Of a DNA stretch of 64,000 nt, positions 25,190-33,489 are shown in pieces; positions within the stretch are counted from its first letter, which is position 1; each line of letters begins with the position of its first letter. Below the pieces are notes generated by a model. The model saw nothing but the letters and a program-made list of their open reading frames with translations, did no database searches and had not been told where the DNA came from. Source of the DNA: Nocardioides caeni (GTDB taxonomy: Bacteria > Actinomycetota > Actinomycetes > Propionibacteriales > Nocardioidaceae); assembly GCF_004912195.1 (NCBI RefSeq), contig NZ_STGW01000001.1:521552-585551 (forward strand), given 5' to 3'. Made by a program: the position numbers and the translations under genes.

Positions 25190-25612
25190 ATGCTCTTCAT
25201 GGGCACCTACACCCCCAAGCTCGACGAGAAGGGCCGTCTCTTCCTCCCGGCGAAGTTCAGGGATCGACTGGCGGAGGGGCTCGTGGTCACACAGGGACAG
25301 GACAAGTGCCTGGTCGTGTGGCCGACCGACGTCTTCGCCGAGGAGGCCGAGCGGGCGTCCGCGCGGCCGATGACCAACCGGGCGGCCCGCAACTACGCGC
25401 GGGTGCTGTTCGCGGGTGGTGACGAGAGCACGCCGGACAAGCAGGGACGGGTCGGGATTCCCGCCCACCTGCGCGACTACGCCGGACTCGAGCGCGACGT
25501 CGTCGTGATCGGTGTGCGGGACCGCCTGGAGATCTGGAACCCCACCTCGTGGCGGGAGTTCCAGGCGGCGGCGCTCCTGGAATTCGCCGACCTCGACGAG
25601 GACGAGGACTGA
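25190..25612 (+). CDS. mraZ: Transcriptional regulator MraZ
   Basis: A 140-aa protein of two SpoVT-AbrB-like repeats. Repeat 1 is FMGTYTPKLDEKGRLFLPAKFR, repeat 2 is STPDKQGRVGIPAHLRDYAG; each holds the DxKGR-type DNA loop (DEKGR, DKQGR). MraZ forms rings and binds tandem repeats upstream of its own gene. Two 16-bp repeats overlap the promoter here. ATG 25190 has GGAGG 6 bases upstream; a second Met three codons on is a less likely start. First gene of the dcw cluster. Confidence 0.95.
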   Translation: MLFMGTYTPKLDEKGRLFLPAKFRDRLAEGLVVTQGQDKCLVVWPTDVFAEEAERASARPMTNRAARNYARVLFAGGDESTPDKQGRVGIPAHLRDYAGLERDVVVIGVRDRLEIWNPTSWREFQAAALLEFADLDEDED

Positions 25613-25953
25613 TCGCCCCGCACGAGCAGTAGCCAGCAGTAGCCAGCAGGACCAGCTTCACAACACAACAGCGGATCCGCAGGACGAGGTCTCAGCCCGC
25701 TCCCGCTTCCCGACGCCGGACGTCGGCACCACCTGGGGCACCTTCCCCGGCACCAGGCGCACTGCCCGACATCCGGCCAGCCCGGCCAACTGGAGCACCT
25801 TCCCCGGCGCCAGTCGGCACCCGAACACGGGCCGGGAGCGGGCCGGGACCTGGACCTGCGGATCCGCTGCACCAATTCAGCAGTCAGCAGCGGTCAGTCA
25901 GCACCGCAGTTCCACCAGGTCAACGCAGTACCAACGGGTCGAGGGTCGAAGTC
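25613..25953 (+). other. Non-coding gap between mraZ and ORF56
   Basis: 341 bases with no credible gene on either strand. It begins with short AGCAGTAGCC repeats (about 25624-25650), then the long nested stem described separately (25669-25869), then a CAG/TCAG-rich stretch up to the small ORF. Confidence 0.7.
25669..25869 (+). ncRNA. Candidate structured RNA in the mraZ-rsmH leader
   Basis: CAGCGGATCCGCAGG (25669-25683) pairs over 15 bases with 25855-25869. Inside it GGTC pairs with GACC, then GCCCGCTCCCG (25695-25705) pairs over 11 bases with 25833-25843. The inner part has local hairpins such as CCGACG-ccgga-CGTCGG and a duplicated GCACCTTCCCCGGC segment. The position upstream of rsmH (mraW) in an actinobacterium is that of the published mraW RNA motif; I cannot confirm a match to that model. 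The pairing itself is read directly from the sequence. Confidence 0.6.
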
Positions 25954-26124
25954 ATGAGCGCTACGCGGGCACACCTGCCGGAGGTCGCTGAGTCATTCAG
26001 CGAGCCCGGGCCCCGGCGTGTGCGCGAGCAGGCCCGCGAGGCCCTCGCCGTGATGGCCTTCTCGGCAGCGGTCTCCGTCACCTGCTCCCTGCTCCTCCTG
26101 CTCTCCCACCTCGCGGGCCGCTGA
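25954..26124 (+). CDS. Small single-TM protein (56 aa) between mraZ and rsmH
   Basis: ATG 25954 to TGA 26124. The first 30 residues are polar ([20 protein letters not shown] then a basic [11 protein letters not shown]). Residues about 31-52 form one hydrophobic helix ending [12 protein letters not shown]. The stop is one base before the rsmH GTG, so translation is probably coupled. Codon third positions are G/C-rich like real genes here. A weak GAGGG lies 8 bases upstream. I do not recognise the family. It may be a small division or envelope protein, or a leader peptide for rsmH. Real gene status is likely but not proven. Confidence 0.6.
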   Translation: MSATRAHLPEVAESFSEPGPRRVREQAREALAVMAFSAAVSVTCSLLLLLSHLAGR

Positions 26125-26125
26125 C

Positions 26126-27112
26126 GTGGCCGCCCGACACGTCCCCGTCCTCCTCGACCGGGTCGTGGCCCTGCTGGAGCCCGCGCTCGACCATCCCGAC
26201 GCGGTCCTCGTGGACGCCACGCTCGGCCTCGGCGGCCACAGCGAGGCCGTCCTGACCCGTTGCCCGCTCGCGCGGGTGGTCGGGGTCGACCGCGACCCGC
26301 AGGCCCTGGCCATGAGCCGGGAGCGGCTCGCCCCGTTCGGCGACCGGTTCACCGGCGTGCACGCCGTCTATGACGAGATCCCGGACGTCCTCGCCGACCT
26401 GGGGCTCCCGGAGGTCGCCGCCGTCCTGTTCGACCTCGGCGTCTCCTCGATGCAGCTCGACCTCCCCGAGAGGGGCTTCGCCTACGCCGTCGACGCCCCT
26501 CTCGACATGCGCATGGACGGCAGCACCGGCCCCACGGCCGCCGACGTCCTCAACACCTACAGCGCCGCCGAGCTGGCACGCATCCTCAAGCAGTACGGCG
26601 AGGAGCGGATGGCGCGTCGCATCGCCGACGCCGTGGTCCGCGAGCGGGCGAAGGAGCCGTTCACCAGCTCCGGCCGTCTGGTCGAGCTCCTCTATGACGT
26701 CATCCCCGCGCCGGCGCGCCGCACCGGCGGGCACCCGGCGAAGCGGACCTTCCAGGCGCTGCGGATGGAGGTCAACGACGAGCTGCGCGTGCTGGAGCGC
26801 GCCATGCCGGCCGCCGTCGAGGCGATCGGTGTCGGGGGCCGGGTCGTGGTCGAGTCCTACCACTCGCTGGAGGACCGACTGGTCAAGCGGGTCTTCGCGG
26901 ACGCCACCCGTTCCACCGTCCCCGACGACCTGCCCTTCGTGCAGGAGGGTGCCGAGCCGTCGTACCGGCTGGTGACGCGGGGCTCCGAGCTCGCCGACGA
27001 GGGCGAGATCGAGGAGAACCCAAGGGCCGCCTCCGTCCGTCTCCGCGCCATCGAGCGCATCCGTCCATCCGATCGGTCTCGGTCAGGCACGTCAGGCAAG
27101 GGAGCCGCATAG
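26126..27112 (+). CDS. rsmH: 16S rRNA (cytosine1402-N4)-methyltransferase
   Basis: A 328-aa SAM enzyme that methylates N4 of C1402 in the ribosomal decoding centre. The N-terminus [16 protein letters not shown] motif [29 protein letters not shown], the insert with DMRMD, and [10 protein letters not shown] are all characteristic. GTG 26126 lies one base after the small ORF stop. Length is usual. Standard dcw position after mraZ. Formerly named mraW. Confidence 0.96.
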   Translation: MAARHVPVLLDRVVALLEPALDHPDAVLVDATLGLGGHSEAVLTRCPLARVVGVDRDPQALAMSRERLAPFGDRFTGVHAVYDEIPDVLADLGLPEVAAVLFDLGVSSMQLDLPERGFAYAVDAPLDMRMDGSTGPTAADVLNTYSAAELARILKQYGEERMARRIADAVVRERAKEPFTSSGRLVELLYDVIPAPARRTGGHPAKRTFQALRMEVNDELRVLERAMPAAVEAIGVGGRVVVESYHSLEDRLVKRVFADATRSTVPDDLPFVQEGAEPSYRLVTRGSELADEGEIEENPRAASVRLRAIERIRPSDRSRSGTSGKGAA

Positions 27113-27114
27113 CC

Positions 27115-27639
27115 ATGTCCTCTGGATCGTCCCCTCTCCGCAACCGGCTCCCGTATGCCGCACCCCGGTTCGCCCAGGCCGCGCTGGAGCGAGCGCGGCT
27201 CACCGTCGTGCCCCGCACACGCCGTTCGCGGGCGCCGCGCGTGCCGTTCGTGACCTTCGTCAGCGTCATCCTGCTCGCGGGCGTCGTCGGCCTGCTCCTC
27301 TTCAACACCTCCATGCAGCAGGCGTCCTTCCGCGAGACCGCGCTGGAGACGCAGGCCACCGACCTCAGCGCCCAGCAGGAGGCGCTGGAGATGGACCTCC
27401 AGGCGTTGCGCGAGCCGCAGCGGGTCGCGCGCTCGGCCCAGCAGATGGGCATGGTGATCCCGTCGACCCCCGCGGGAGTCCTCGACCTCCGCACCGGGAA
27501 GGTGACCGGCGACCCGGTCCCGGCGTCCGCCGAGGACAGCATCCCCCTGCAGATGCCGGCGCCGAGCAAGCCGGAGGAGCTGCGGACCTCCGATTCCACC
27601 CGGGCCCGGACCGGCGGCGCGCCCACCGCGGTTCGGTGA
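27115..27639 (+). CDS. ftsL: FtsL-like cell division protein
   Basis: A 174-aa bitopic membrane protein: about 40 basic cytoplasmic residues, one TM helix at about 44-65 (FVTFVSVILLAGVVGLLLF), then a short outer coiled coil (residues 70-110) and a Pro-rich tail. Sequence identity in FtsL proteins is low; topology and position between rsmH and ftsI make the call. It starts 2 bases after rsmH. In the divisome it pairs with FtsB-type proteins to activate FtsW-FtsI. Confidence 0.85.
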   Translation: MSSGSSPLRNRLPYAAPRFAQAALERARLTVVPRTRRSRAPRVPFVTFVSVILLAGVVGLLLFNTSMQQASFRETALETQATDLSAQQEALEMDLQALREPQRVARSAQQMGMVIPSTPAGVLDLRTGKVTGDPVPASAEDSIPLQMPAPSKPEELRTSDSTRARTGGAPTAVR

Positions 27640-27650
27640 TCGCCGGGCCG

Positions 27651-27656
27651 TAGGTT
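27651..27656 (+). promoter_or_regulatory. Candidate internal promoter before ftsI
   Basis: TAGGTT would start RNA near 27663, about 50 bases before the TTG start of ftsI, with AGGA as ribosome site. It could uncouple ftsI from upstream genes. Confidence 0.35.
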
Positions 27657-27711
27657 GGAGATCGGTCCACCCGACCCCATCCCCGACCCCGAGAGCAGCA
27701 GGACGACAGCG

Positions 27712-29532
27712 TTGAGCCGACCGACGATCCGCCGCCAGCACGGGCGCCTCCAGCGCGTCCCGCGCGGCAACCCGCAGCGCCGGATGGGCATCGGCTTCCT
27801 GCTCATCGCGATCGTGCTGTCGGTGTTCGCGGCCCGCCTGGTGCAGCTGCAGGGCGTCGACCCGCGGTCCTACGCCCAGATGGCGGCGGCCGAGGGCTCG
27901 CGCATCGTGGCGCTGCCCGCGACGCGGGGTGAGATCCTCGACCGCAACGGCGAGCTGCTCGCCGAGACGGTCGACGGACGCATGATCATCGCCAACCCGG
28001 TGGTGACCGCGCCGGTCGCCGCCGAGCTGGCGACCTATCTGGCCCGCCGGCTCGGTGTCGACTACATCGAGACCCTCGAGCGGCTGCGCGCCGAGGGCAG
28101 CCAGTTCGAGTACATCGCCCGCCGGGTGCCGGCCAGCAAGGCCGAGAAGGTGGTCGCCGACATCGCGGAGCGGTTCAAGGACGACAAGGACCGTCCCTTC
28201 ACCGGCCTCAGCACCGAGCGGGACCCGCTGCGGATCTACCCCAACGACGATGTCGCCGCCAACGTCCTGGGCTTCCTCGGCGAGAACGGCAAGGAGGGCG
28301 ACGAGGCAGCGGTCGTCGGTCTCGCCGGTCTCGAGGACTCCTTCGACGCGTGGCTCTCCGGCCGTGACGGCGAGGCGCGCTACGAGGTCGGCGCCGGCAA
28401 CCAGATCCCGCTGGGCGACAACACCGTGACCCCCGCGGTCGACGGCAAGAACCTGACGCTGACGCTCGATCGCGATCTGCAGTTCTATGCGCAGCGGGTG
28501 CTCCAGCAGACGGTCGTCAACGCGGCCGGCGAGTCCGGGATCGCGATCATCATGGACTCCCGCACCGGTGACCTGCTCGCCCTGGCCGACTATCCGTCCT
28601 ACGACGCCAGCAACCCCCGCGACTATCCGGAGGAGCTCTACAAGTCCTCGGCGCTCTCCGACGTCTACGAGCCGGGCTCGGTCGAGAAGGTGCTCACGAT
28701 CAGCTCGCTGGTCGATGCCGGCCTCGGCGCCAAGGAGCAGCACTTCCGCGTCCCTGGCCAGCTCAACCGGCAGGACCGCCCGATCGGTGACTACTGGGAG
28801 CACGGCACCCTGCGACTGACCCTCGCGGGCATCCTCGCCAAGTCCTCCAACGTCGGCACCGTGCTCGCGGCCGACCAGTTCGACCGGGGCCAGCTGCGGT
28901 CGTACCTCACGGACTTCGGCCTCGGCAGCCGCACCGGACTCGGGCTCGGCGGGGAGAGCAAGGGCATCCTGCCCGACGGCCCGGACTGGACCTCGCAGGT
29001 CGGCGACCGCATCGCCTTCGGGCAGTCGCTGTCGGTCAACGCCGTCCAGATGGTCACCGCGATCAACACCGTCGCCAACGGTGGCGTCCGGGTCGACCCC
29101 AGCATCATCCAGGGCTCCGCGTCGACCGACGAGGGTGCGACCGTGGGCTCGGGCTCGGCGACGACCCGCCGGGTGATCAGCGAGGAAGCCGCCCAGGAGA
29201 CCATGCTGATGATGGAGCGTGTGGTCGACCCCGAGGCCGGTGTCGCGGGGCGGGCGCAGGTCCCCGGCTACCGCGTCGCCGGCAAGACCGGCACGGCCCA
29301 GCGCGTCGTGGACGGCGTCTACGACGGCAGCACGTCGGTGTCCTTCGCCGGCTTCGCGCCGGCCGACGACCCACGCTTCACCATCTACGTCGTCGTGCAC
29401 CGTCCCCGCGCCGGCAGCGGCGGTGGCAGCACGGCCGGTCCGGCATTCGCCAAGCTGATGAGCTACACGTTGCGCCGCTACGGCGTCCCGCCGACCGGCA
29501 CGCGACCCAACCAGACGCCGGTCGAGTGGTGA
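27712..29532 (+). CDS. ftsI: Septal peptidoglycan transpeptidase (penicillin-binding protein 3)
   Basis: A 606-aa class B PBP: short basic tail, TM helix at about residues 25-45 (GIGFLLIAIVLSVFAARLVQ), dimerisation domain with ATRGEILDRNG, and the transpeptidase domain with SVEK (active Ser about 323), SSN (about 377) and KTGT (Lys about 525). The Ser box is EPGSVEK rather than the usual EPGSTFK, but Ser and Lys are kept. Start TTG 27712 has AGGA 8 bases upstream; the frame is open from 27655 without a better start. It crosslinks peptidoglycan at the septum with FtsW. Confidence 0.95.
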   Translation: MSRPTIRRQHGRLQRVPRGNPQRRMGIGFLLIAIVLSVFAARLVQLQGVDPRSYAQMAAAEGSRIVALPATRGEILDRNGELLAETVDGRMIIANPVVTAPVAAELATYLARRLGVDYIETLERLRAEGSQFEYIARRVPASKAEKVVADIAERFKDDKDRPFTGLSTERDPLRIYPNDDVAANVLGFLGENGKEGDEAAVVGLAGLEDSFDAWLSGRDGEARYEVGAGNQIPLGDNTVTPAVDGKNLTLTLDRDLQFYAQRVLQQTVVNAAGESGIAIIMDSRTGDLLALADYPSYDASNPRDYPEELYKSSALSDVYEPGSVEKVLTISSLVDAGLGAKEQHFRVPGQLNRQDRPIGDYWEHGTLRLTLAGILAKSSNVGTVLAADQFDRGQLRSYLTDFGLGSRTGLGLGGESKGILPDGPDWTSQVGDRIAFGQSLSVNAVQMVTAINTVANGGVRVDPSIIQGSASTDEGATVGSGSATTRRVISEEAAQETMLMMERVVDPEAGVAGRAQVPGYRVAGKTGTAQRVVDGVYDGSTSVSFAGFAPADDPRFTIYVVVHRPRAGSGGGSTAGPAFAKLMSYTLRRYGVPPTGTRPNQTPVEW

Positions 29533-29539
29533 GGCGGGC

Positions 29540-31039
29540 GTGGTGACCGACGATCCCACTCGCCCCGCCCAGCCCACGCCGTCCCCGCTCGCGACGGTCG
29601 CCCGGGCCGCCGGCGCGGAGTTGTCGCAGGCCGGGGAGGTGCGGGTCACCGGCGTGACCCTCGACTCCCGCCGGGTGCGCCGCGGAGATCTCTACGCCGC
29701 GCTTCCCGGCGCCCGGGTCCACGGGGCCTCCTTCGCCGCCCAGGCCGCCGATGCGGGCGCCGCGGCGATCCTGACCGACCCGACCGGCGCGGAGTCCGCC
29801 GGCAGGACCGGCCTGCCCCTCGTCGTGGTCGACGACGCGCGCGCCGTCCTCGGCAGCGTCGCCGCCGCCGTCTACGGCGACCCGGCCGACGGGCTGCGGA
29901 CCATCGGCGTCACCGGCACCCAGGGCAAGACCACCGTCACCCGGCTGATCGACGCGGGCCTGCTGGGAGCGGGCGTGCGCAGCGCGGTCGTCGGCACGGT
30001 CGGCACCCGCATCGTCGGCGCCGAGGTGAAGACCGCGCTCACCACGCCCGAGGCGCCCGACCTGCACGGCCTCTTCGCCCGCATGCGCGAGCTCGACGTC
30101 ACGGCGTGCGCCATGGAGGTCTCGAGCCACGCGCTCGTCATGGGGCGCGTCGACGGCGTCCGGTTCGACGTCGCCGTCTTCACCAACCTCGGCCGCGACC
30201 ACCTTGACTTCCACGCCGATGTCGAGGACTACTACGCCGCCAAGGCGAGCCTGTTCACCCCCGAGCGCGCCCGGCTGGGCCTCGTCTGCGTCGACGACGA
30301 CCACGGCCGACGCCTGGTGCGCGAAGCGACGATCCCGGTCCGGTCGTACGCCGTCGACGGACCCGCCGACTGGACCGTCACCGACATCGAGGAGACGGCC
30401 GACGGGTCGCGCTTCGTCGTGCACGGCCCCACGGGGCAGCGGGTGCCGGCAGCCAGCCCGATCCCCGGCCGGTTCAACATCGCCAACACGCTGGCGGCCG
30501 TCGCGGCCGCGGCCGAGGCCGGCTTCCCCGAGCAGCTCGTGGCCGACGCCATCGCGGGCAGCGGCGGCGTCCCCGGTCGGCTGGAGCGGATCCCGACCGA
30601 CCGCGACCTGACCGTCGTCGTGGACTACGCCCACAAGCCCGACGCCGTCGAGGCCGTGCTGCGCACGCTGCGCCCGGTGACCCGTGGACGGCTGGTCATC
30701 GTGCTGGGCGCCGGTGGTGACCGCGACCGTGGCAAGCGTCCGGTCATGGGGGAGATCGCGGCCCGGCTGGCTGACCTGGTCGTCGTGACCGACGACAACC
30801 CCCGCTCCGAGGACCCTGCCGCGATCCGGGCCGCGGTGCTGGCCGGCACCCGCGAGGGCCAGGCCGAGGTCGTCGAGGTCGGTGACCGTCGCGCCGCCAT
30901 CACGCAGGCCATCACCGGCGCCGGGCCCGGCGACGTGGTCGTCGTGGCCGGCAAGGGGCACGAGACCGGCCAGGAGGTCGCCGGGATGGTCCATCCGTTC
31001 GACGACCGCGAGGTCGTGCGCGAGGTGCTGGCCCGATGA
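29540..31039 (+). CDS. murE: UDP-MurNAc-tripeptide ligase (diaminopimelate-adding)
   Basis: A 499-aa Mur ligase that adds the third amino acid to UDP-MurNAc-Ala-Glu. P-loop VTGTQGKTTVTR (about residue 122), MEVSSHAL, HLDFH, and near residue 418 DDNPRSEDP. The Asn-Pro-Arg motif marks diaminopimelate rather than lysine ligases; in Nocardioidaceae this is LL-DAP by taxonomy, which cannot be read from the motif. Two GTG codons in a row at 29540 and 29543 are possible starts. It overlaps murF (ATGA). Confidence 0.95.
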   Translation: MVTDDPTRPAQPTPSPLATVARAAGAELSQAGEVRVTGVTLDSRRVRRGDLYAALPGARVHGASFAAQAADAGAAAILTDPTGAESAGRTGLPLVVVDDARAVLGSVAAAVYGDPADGLRTIGVTGTQGKTTVTRLIDAGLLGAGVRSAVVGTVGTRIVGAEVKTALTTPEAPDLHGLFARMRELDVTACAMEVSSHALVMGRVDGVRFDVAVFTNLGRDHLDFHADVEDYYAAKASLFTPERARLGLVCVDDDHGRRLVREATIPVRSYAVDGPADWTVTDIEETADGSRFVVHGPTGQRVPAASPIPGRFNIANTLAAVAAAAEAGFPEQLVADAIAGSGGVPGRLERIPTDRDLTVVVDYAHKPDAVEAVLRTLRPVTRGRLVIVLGAGGDRDRGKRPVMGEIAARLADLVVVTDDNPRSEDPAAIRAAVLAGTREGQAEVVEVGDRRAAITQAITGAGPGDVVVVAGKGHETGQEVAGMVHPFDDREVVREVLAR

Positions 31040-32412
31040 TCCCGCTCCGTCTGTCGGAGATCGCAGCCGTCGTCGGCGGGGAGCTGGCGGGGGAGGACCT
31101 GACCGTCACTGCGCCCGCCTACGTCGACAGTCGATCGCCCCTGCCCGGCGGACTCTTCGTCGCGGTCGTCGGGGAGCGGGTCGACGGTCACGACTTCGCC
31201 GAGGGGTCGCACGCGGTGCTCGGGAGCCGCCCCACGACGAGCCCGACCGTCGTCGTCGACGACCCGGTCCGGGCGCTCGGGCTGCTGGCCCGACACGTCG
31301 TCGACCGCCTCGACGTCACGGTCCTCGCGATGACCGGCTCCCAGGGCAAGACGGGCACCAAGGACTACCTGGCGGCCGTGCTGCGCACTCTCGCGGGCGA
31401 GACGGCCGTCGTGGCGACCGCCGGCAACAACAACAACGAGCTCGGTGTGCCCCTGACCGTGCTGCGCGCCACGGACACCACCCGCTTCCTCGTCGTGGAG
31501 ATGGGCGCCCGCGGCATCGGGCACATCGCCGAGCTCTGCGCGATCGCCCCGCCCCGGATCGCGGCCGTGCTCAACGTCGGCTCGGCCCACGTCGGCGAGT
31601 TCGGCGGCAAGGAGGCCATCGCGCAGGCCAAGGGCGAGCTCGTCGAGGCCCTGCCTGCGGACGGTGTCGCGATCCTCAACGCGGAGGATCCCCTCGTCGC
31701 CGCGATGGCACAGCGCACCCGGGCACGCGTGGTGCCCTTCGGTCAGTCGGCGGACCTCGGGTGGAACGACCTGCGCCAGGACCGGCTCGGACGCCCCTCC
31801 TTCACCTTCGCCCACGACGGCGAGGAGCACCCGGTGTCGTTGCAGGAGTCCGGGATCCACCAGGTCGGCAACGCGCTCGCCGCGGCCGGCATGGCGATCG
31901 CCGCGGGCTTCGACGCCGGCGAGGTCGCCGCCGCCCTGTCGACGGCCCGGTCGGCCTCGCGGTGGCGGATGGAGATCACCGAGCGCCGCGACGGGCTGGT
32001 CCTCGTCAACGACGCCTACAACGCCAACCCGGAGTCGATGACGGCCGCGCTCGAGGCGCTCAGCGACATCGGCGCCGCGGCACGGGCTGCCGGCGAGCGA
32101 CGCCGCACCATCGCCGTACTCGGGGAGATGAAGGAGCTCGGCGACGAGCACGACGAGGGCCACCGGCTCGTCGGTCGCACCGTCGCGGGTCTGGGCATCG
32201 ACGTCGTCGTGGTGGTCGGCGATCCTGCTCGCGGCATCGCCGAGGGAGCCTCGACTGGTGCCGGTGAGGTGATCGTCACGGCGGGGCGGGAGGATGCGGC
32301 GGCCTGGCTGGGGCAGAATGCAGGGCCGGAGGACGTCGTCCTCGTCAAGGCGTCGCGCGGCGCCGCCTTGGAGCTCGTGGCGGAAGCGATCCTGGAGGAG
32401 TCGACGGCGTGA
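31036..32412 (+). CDS. murF: UDP-MurNAc-pentapeptide ligase (D-Ala-D-Ala-adding)
   Basis: A 458-aa Mur ligase that adds D-Ala-D-Ala, the last cytoplasmic ligation. N-terminal substrate domain, P-loop MTGSQGKTGTKD near residue 100, VVEMGARGIGHI, NDAYNANPESM near residue 325. Its ATG overlaps the murE TGA and its own stop overlaps the mraY GTG, so three genes are translationally coupled. Length normal. Confidence 0.95.
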   Translation: MIPLRLSEIAAVVGGELAGEDLTVTAPAYVDSRSPLPGGLFVAVVGERVDGHDFAEGSHAVLGSRPTTSPTVVVDDPVRALGLLARHVVDRLDVTVLAMTGSQGKTGTKDYLAAVLRTLAGETAVVATAGNNNNELGVPLTVLRATDTTRFLVVEMGARGIGHIAELCAIAPPRIAAVLNVGSAHVGEFGGKEAIAQAKGELVEALPADGVAILNAEDPLVAAMAQRTRARVVPFGQSADLGWNDLRQDRLGRPSFTFAHDGEEHPVSLQESGIHQVGNALAAAGMAIAAGFDAGEVAAALSTARSASRWRMEITERRDGLVLVNDAYNANPESMTAALEALSDIGAAARAAGERRRTIAVLGEMKELGDEHDEGHRLVGRTVAGLGIDVVVVVGDPARGIAEGASTGAGEVIVTAGREDAAAWLGQNAGPEDVVLVKASRGAALELVAEAILEESTA

Positions 32413-33479
32413 GAGCGATCCTGCTCGGTGGAGGCATCTCCCTCCTGATCTCGCTGCTCGGCACCCGGGTCGTGATCAACCTGTTCACCCAATGGGGCTA
32501 CGGCCAGGAGATCCGCGACGACGGCCCGACGAGCCATCACACCAAGCGCGGGACGCCCACGATGGGTGGCGTCGTCATCATCCTCGCGGCGGTCATCGGC
32601 TACTTCCTCGCCAAGCTGATCACCCTCACGACGCCCAGCGCGTCCGCCTGGCTGCTGCTCTTCCTGTTCGTCGGGATGGGGCTGGTCGGCTTCCTCGACG
32701 ACTTCATCAAGATCTCCAAGCAACGCAGCCTCGGGCTGCGCAGCAAGGCCAAGATGGCGGGGCAGACCGTCATCGCGCTGGTGTTCGGCTGGCTCGCGCT
32801 CTCGCCCATGCTCGAGGACGAGAACGGCCGGACCCCGGCGAGCGAGAAGGTCTCGTTCCTGCGCGAGCTCGACTGGTTCGTGCTCCCGACGATCCTCGCG
32901 ATCCTGCTGATCTGGCTGTTCGTCGCCGGCTTCAGCAACGCGGTCAACCTGACCGACGGGCTCGACGGACTCGCGGCCGGCGCGTCGGTGATGGTCTTCG
33001 GCGCCTACACGCTGGTCAACATCTGGCAGAACAACCAGTTCTGTCAGGACGAGCCCAGTGCCACCTGCTACAACGTGCGGGATCCGCTCGACCTCGCCAT
33101 CATCGCCGCCGCCATCACCGGCGCCTGCTTCGGCTTCCTGTGGTGGAACGCCTCGCCCGCCAAGATCTTCATGGGCGACACCGGATCGCTCGCGCTCGGC
33201 AGCGCACTGGCCGGCTTCGCGATCCTGACCCGCACCGAGCTGCTCCTGGTGATCCTCGGCGGCCTGTTCGTCCTCGAGACGGTGTCGGTGATGATGCAGG
33301 TCGGCTTCTTCAAGCTCACCAAGGGCAGGCGGATCTTCCGGATGGCGCCGATCCACCACCACTTCGAGATGCTGGGCTGGGAGCAGGTCACCGTCGTGAT
33401 CCGCTTCTGGATCATCACCGGCCTCTTCGTCGCCACCGGTCTCGGCATCTTCTACGCCGAGTGGGTGTCCCGACTATGA
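32409..33479 (+). CDS. mraY: Phospho-MurNAc-pentapeptide translocase
   Basis: A 356-aa enzyme with about ten TM helices that moves phospho-MurNAc-pentapeptide onto undecaprenyl phosphate, making lipid I. Catalytic motifs: GTPTMGGVVI near residue 46, LDDFIK, NAVNLTDGLDGLAAG, MGDTGSLALG, and IHHHFEMLGWEQ near residue 316. The GTG start overlaps the murF stop (GTGA). Confidence 0.97.
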   Translation: MRAILLGGGISLLISLLGTRVVINLFTQWGYGQEIRDDGPTSHHTKRGTPTMGGVVIILAAVIGYFLAKLITLTTPSASAWLLLFLFVGMGLVGFLDDFIKISKQRSLGLRSKAKMAGQTVIALVFGWLALSPMLEDENGRTPASEKVSFLRELDWFVLPTILAILLIWLFVAGFSNAVNLTDGLDGLAAGASVMVFGAYTLVNIWQNNQFCQDEPSATCYNVRDPLDLAIIAAAITGACFGFLWWNASPAKIFMGDTGSLALGSALAGFAILTRTELLLVILGGLFVLETVSVMMQVGFFKLTKGRRIFRMAPIHHHFEMLGWEQVTVVIRFWIITGLFVATGLGIFYAEWVSRL

Positions 33480-33489
33480 GCACCCCGGG

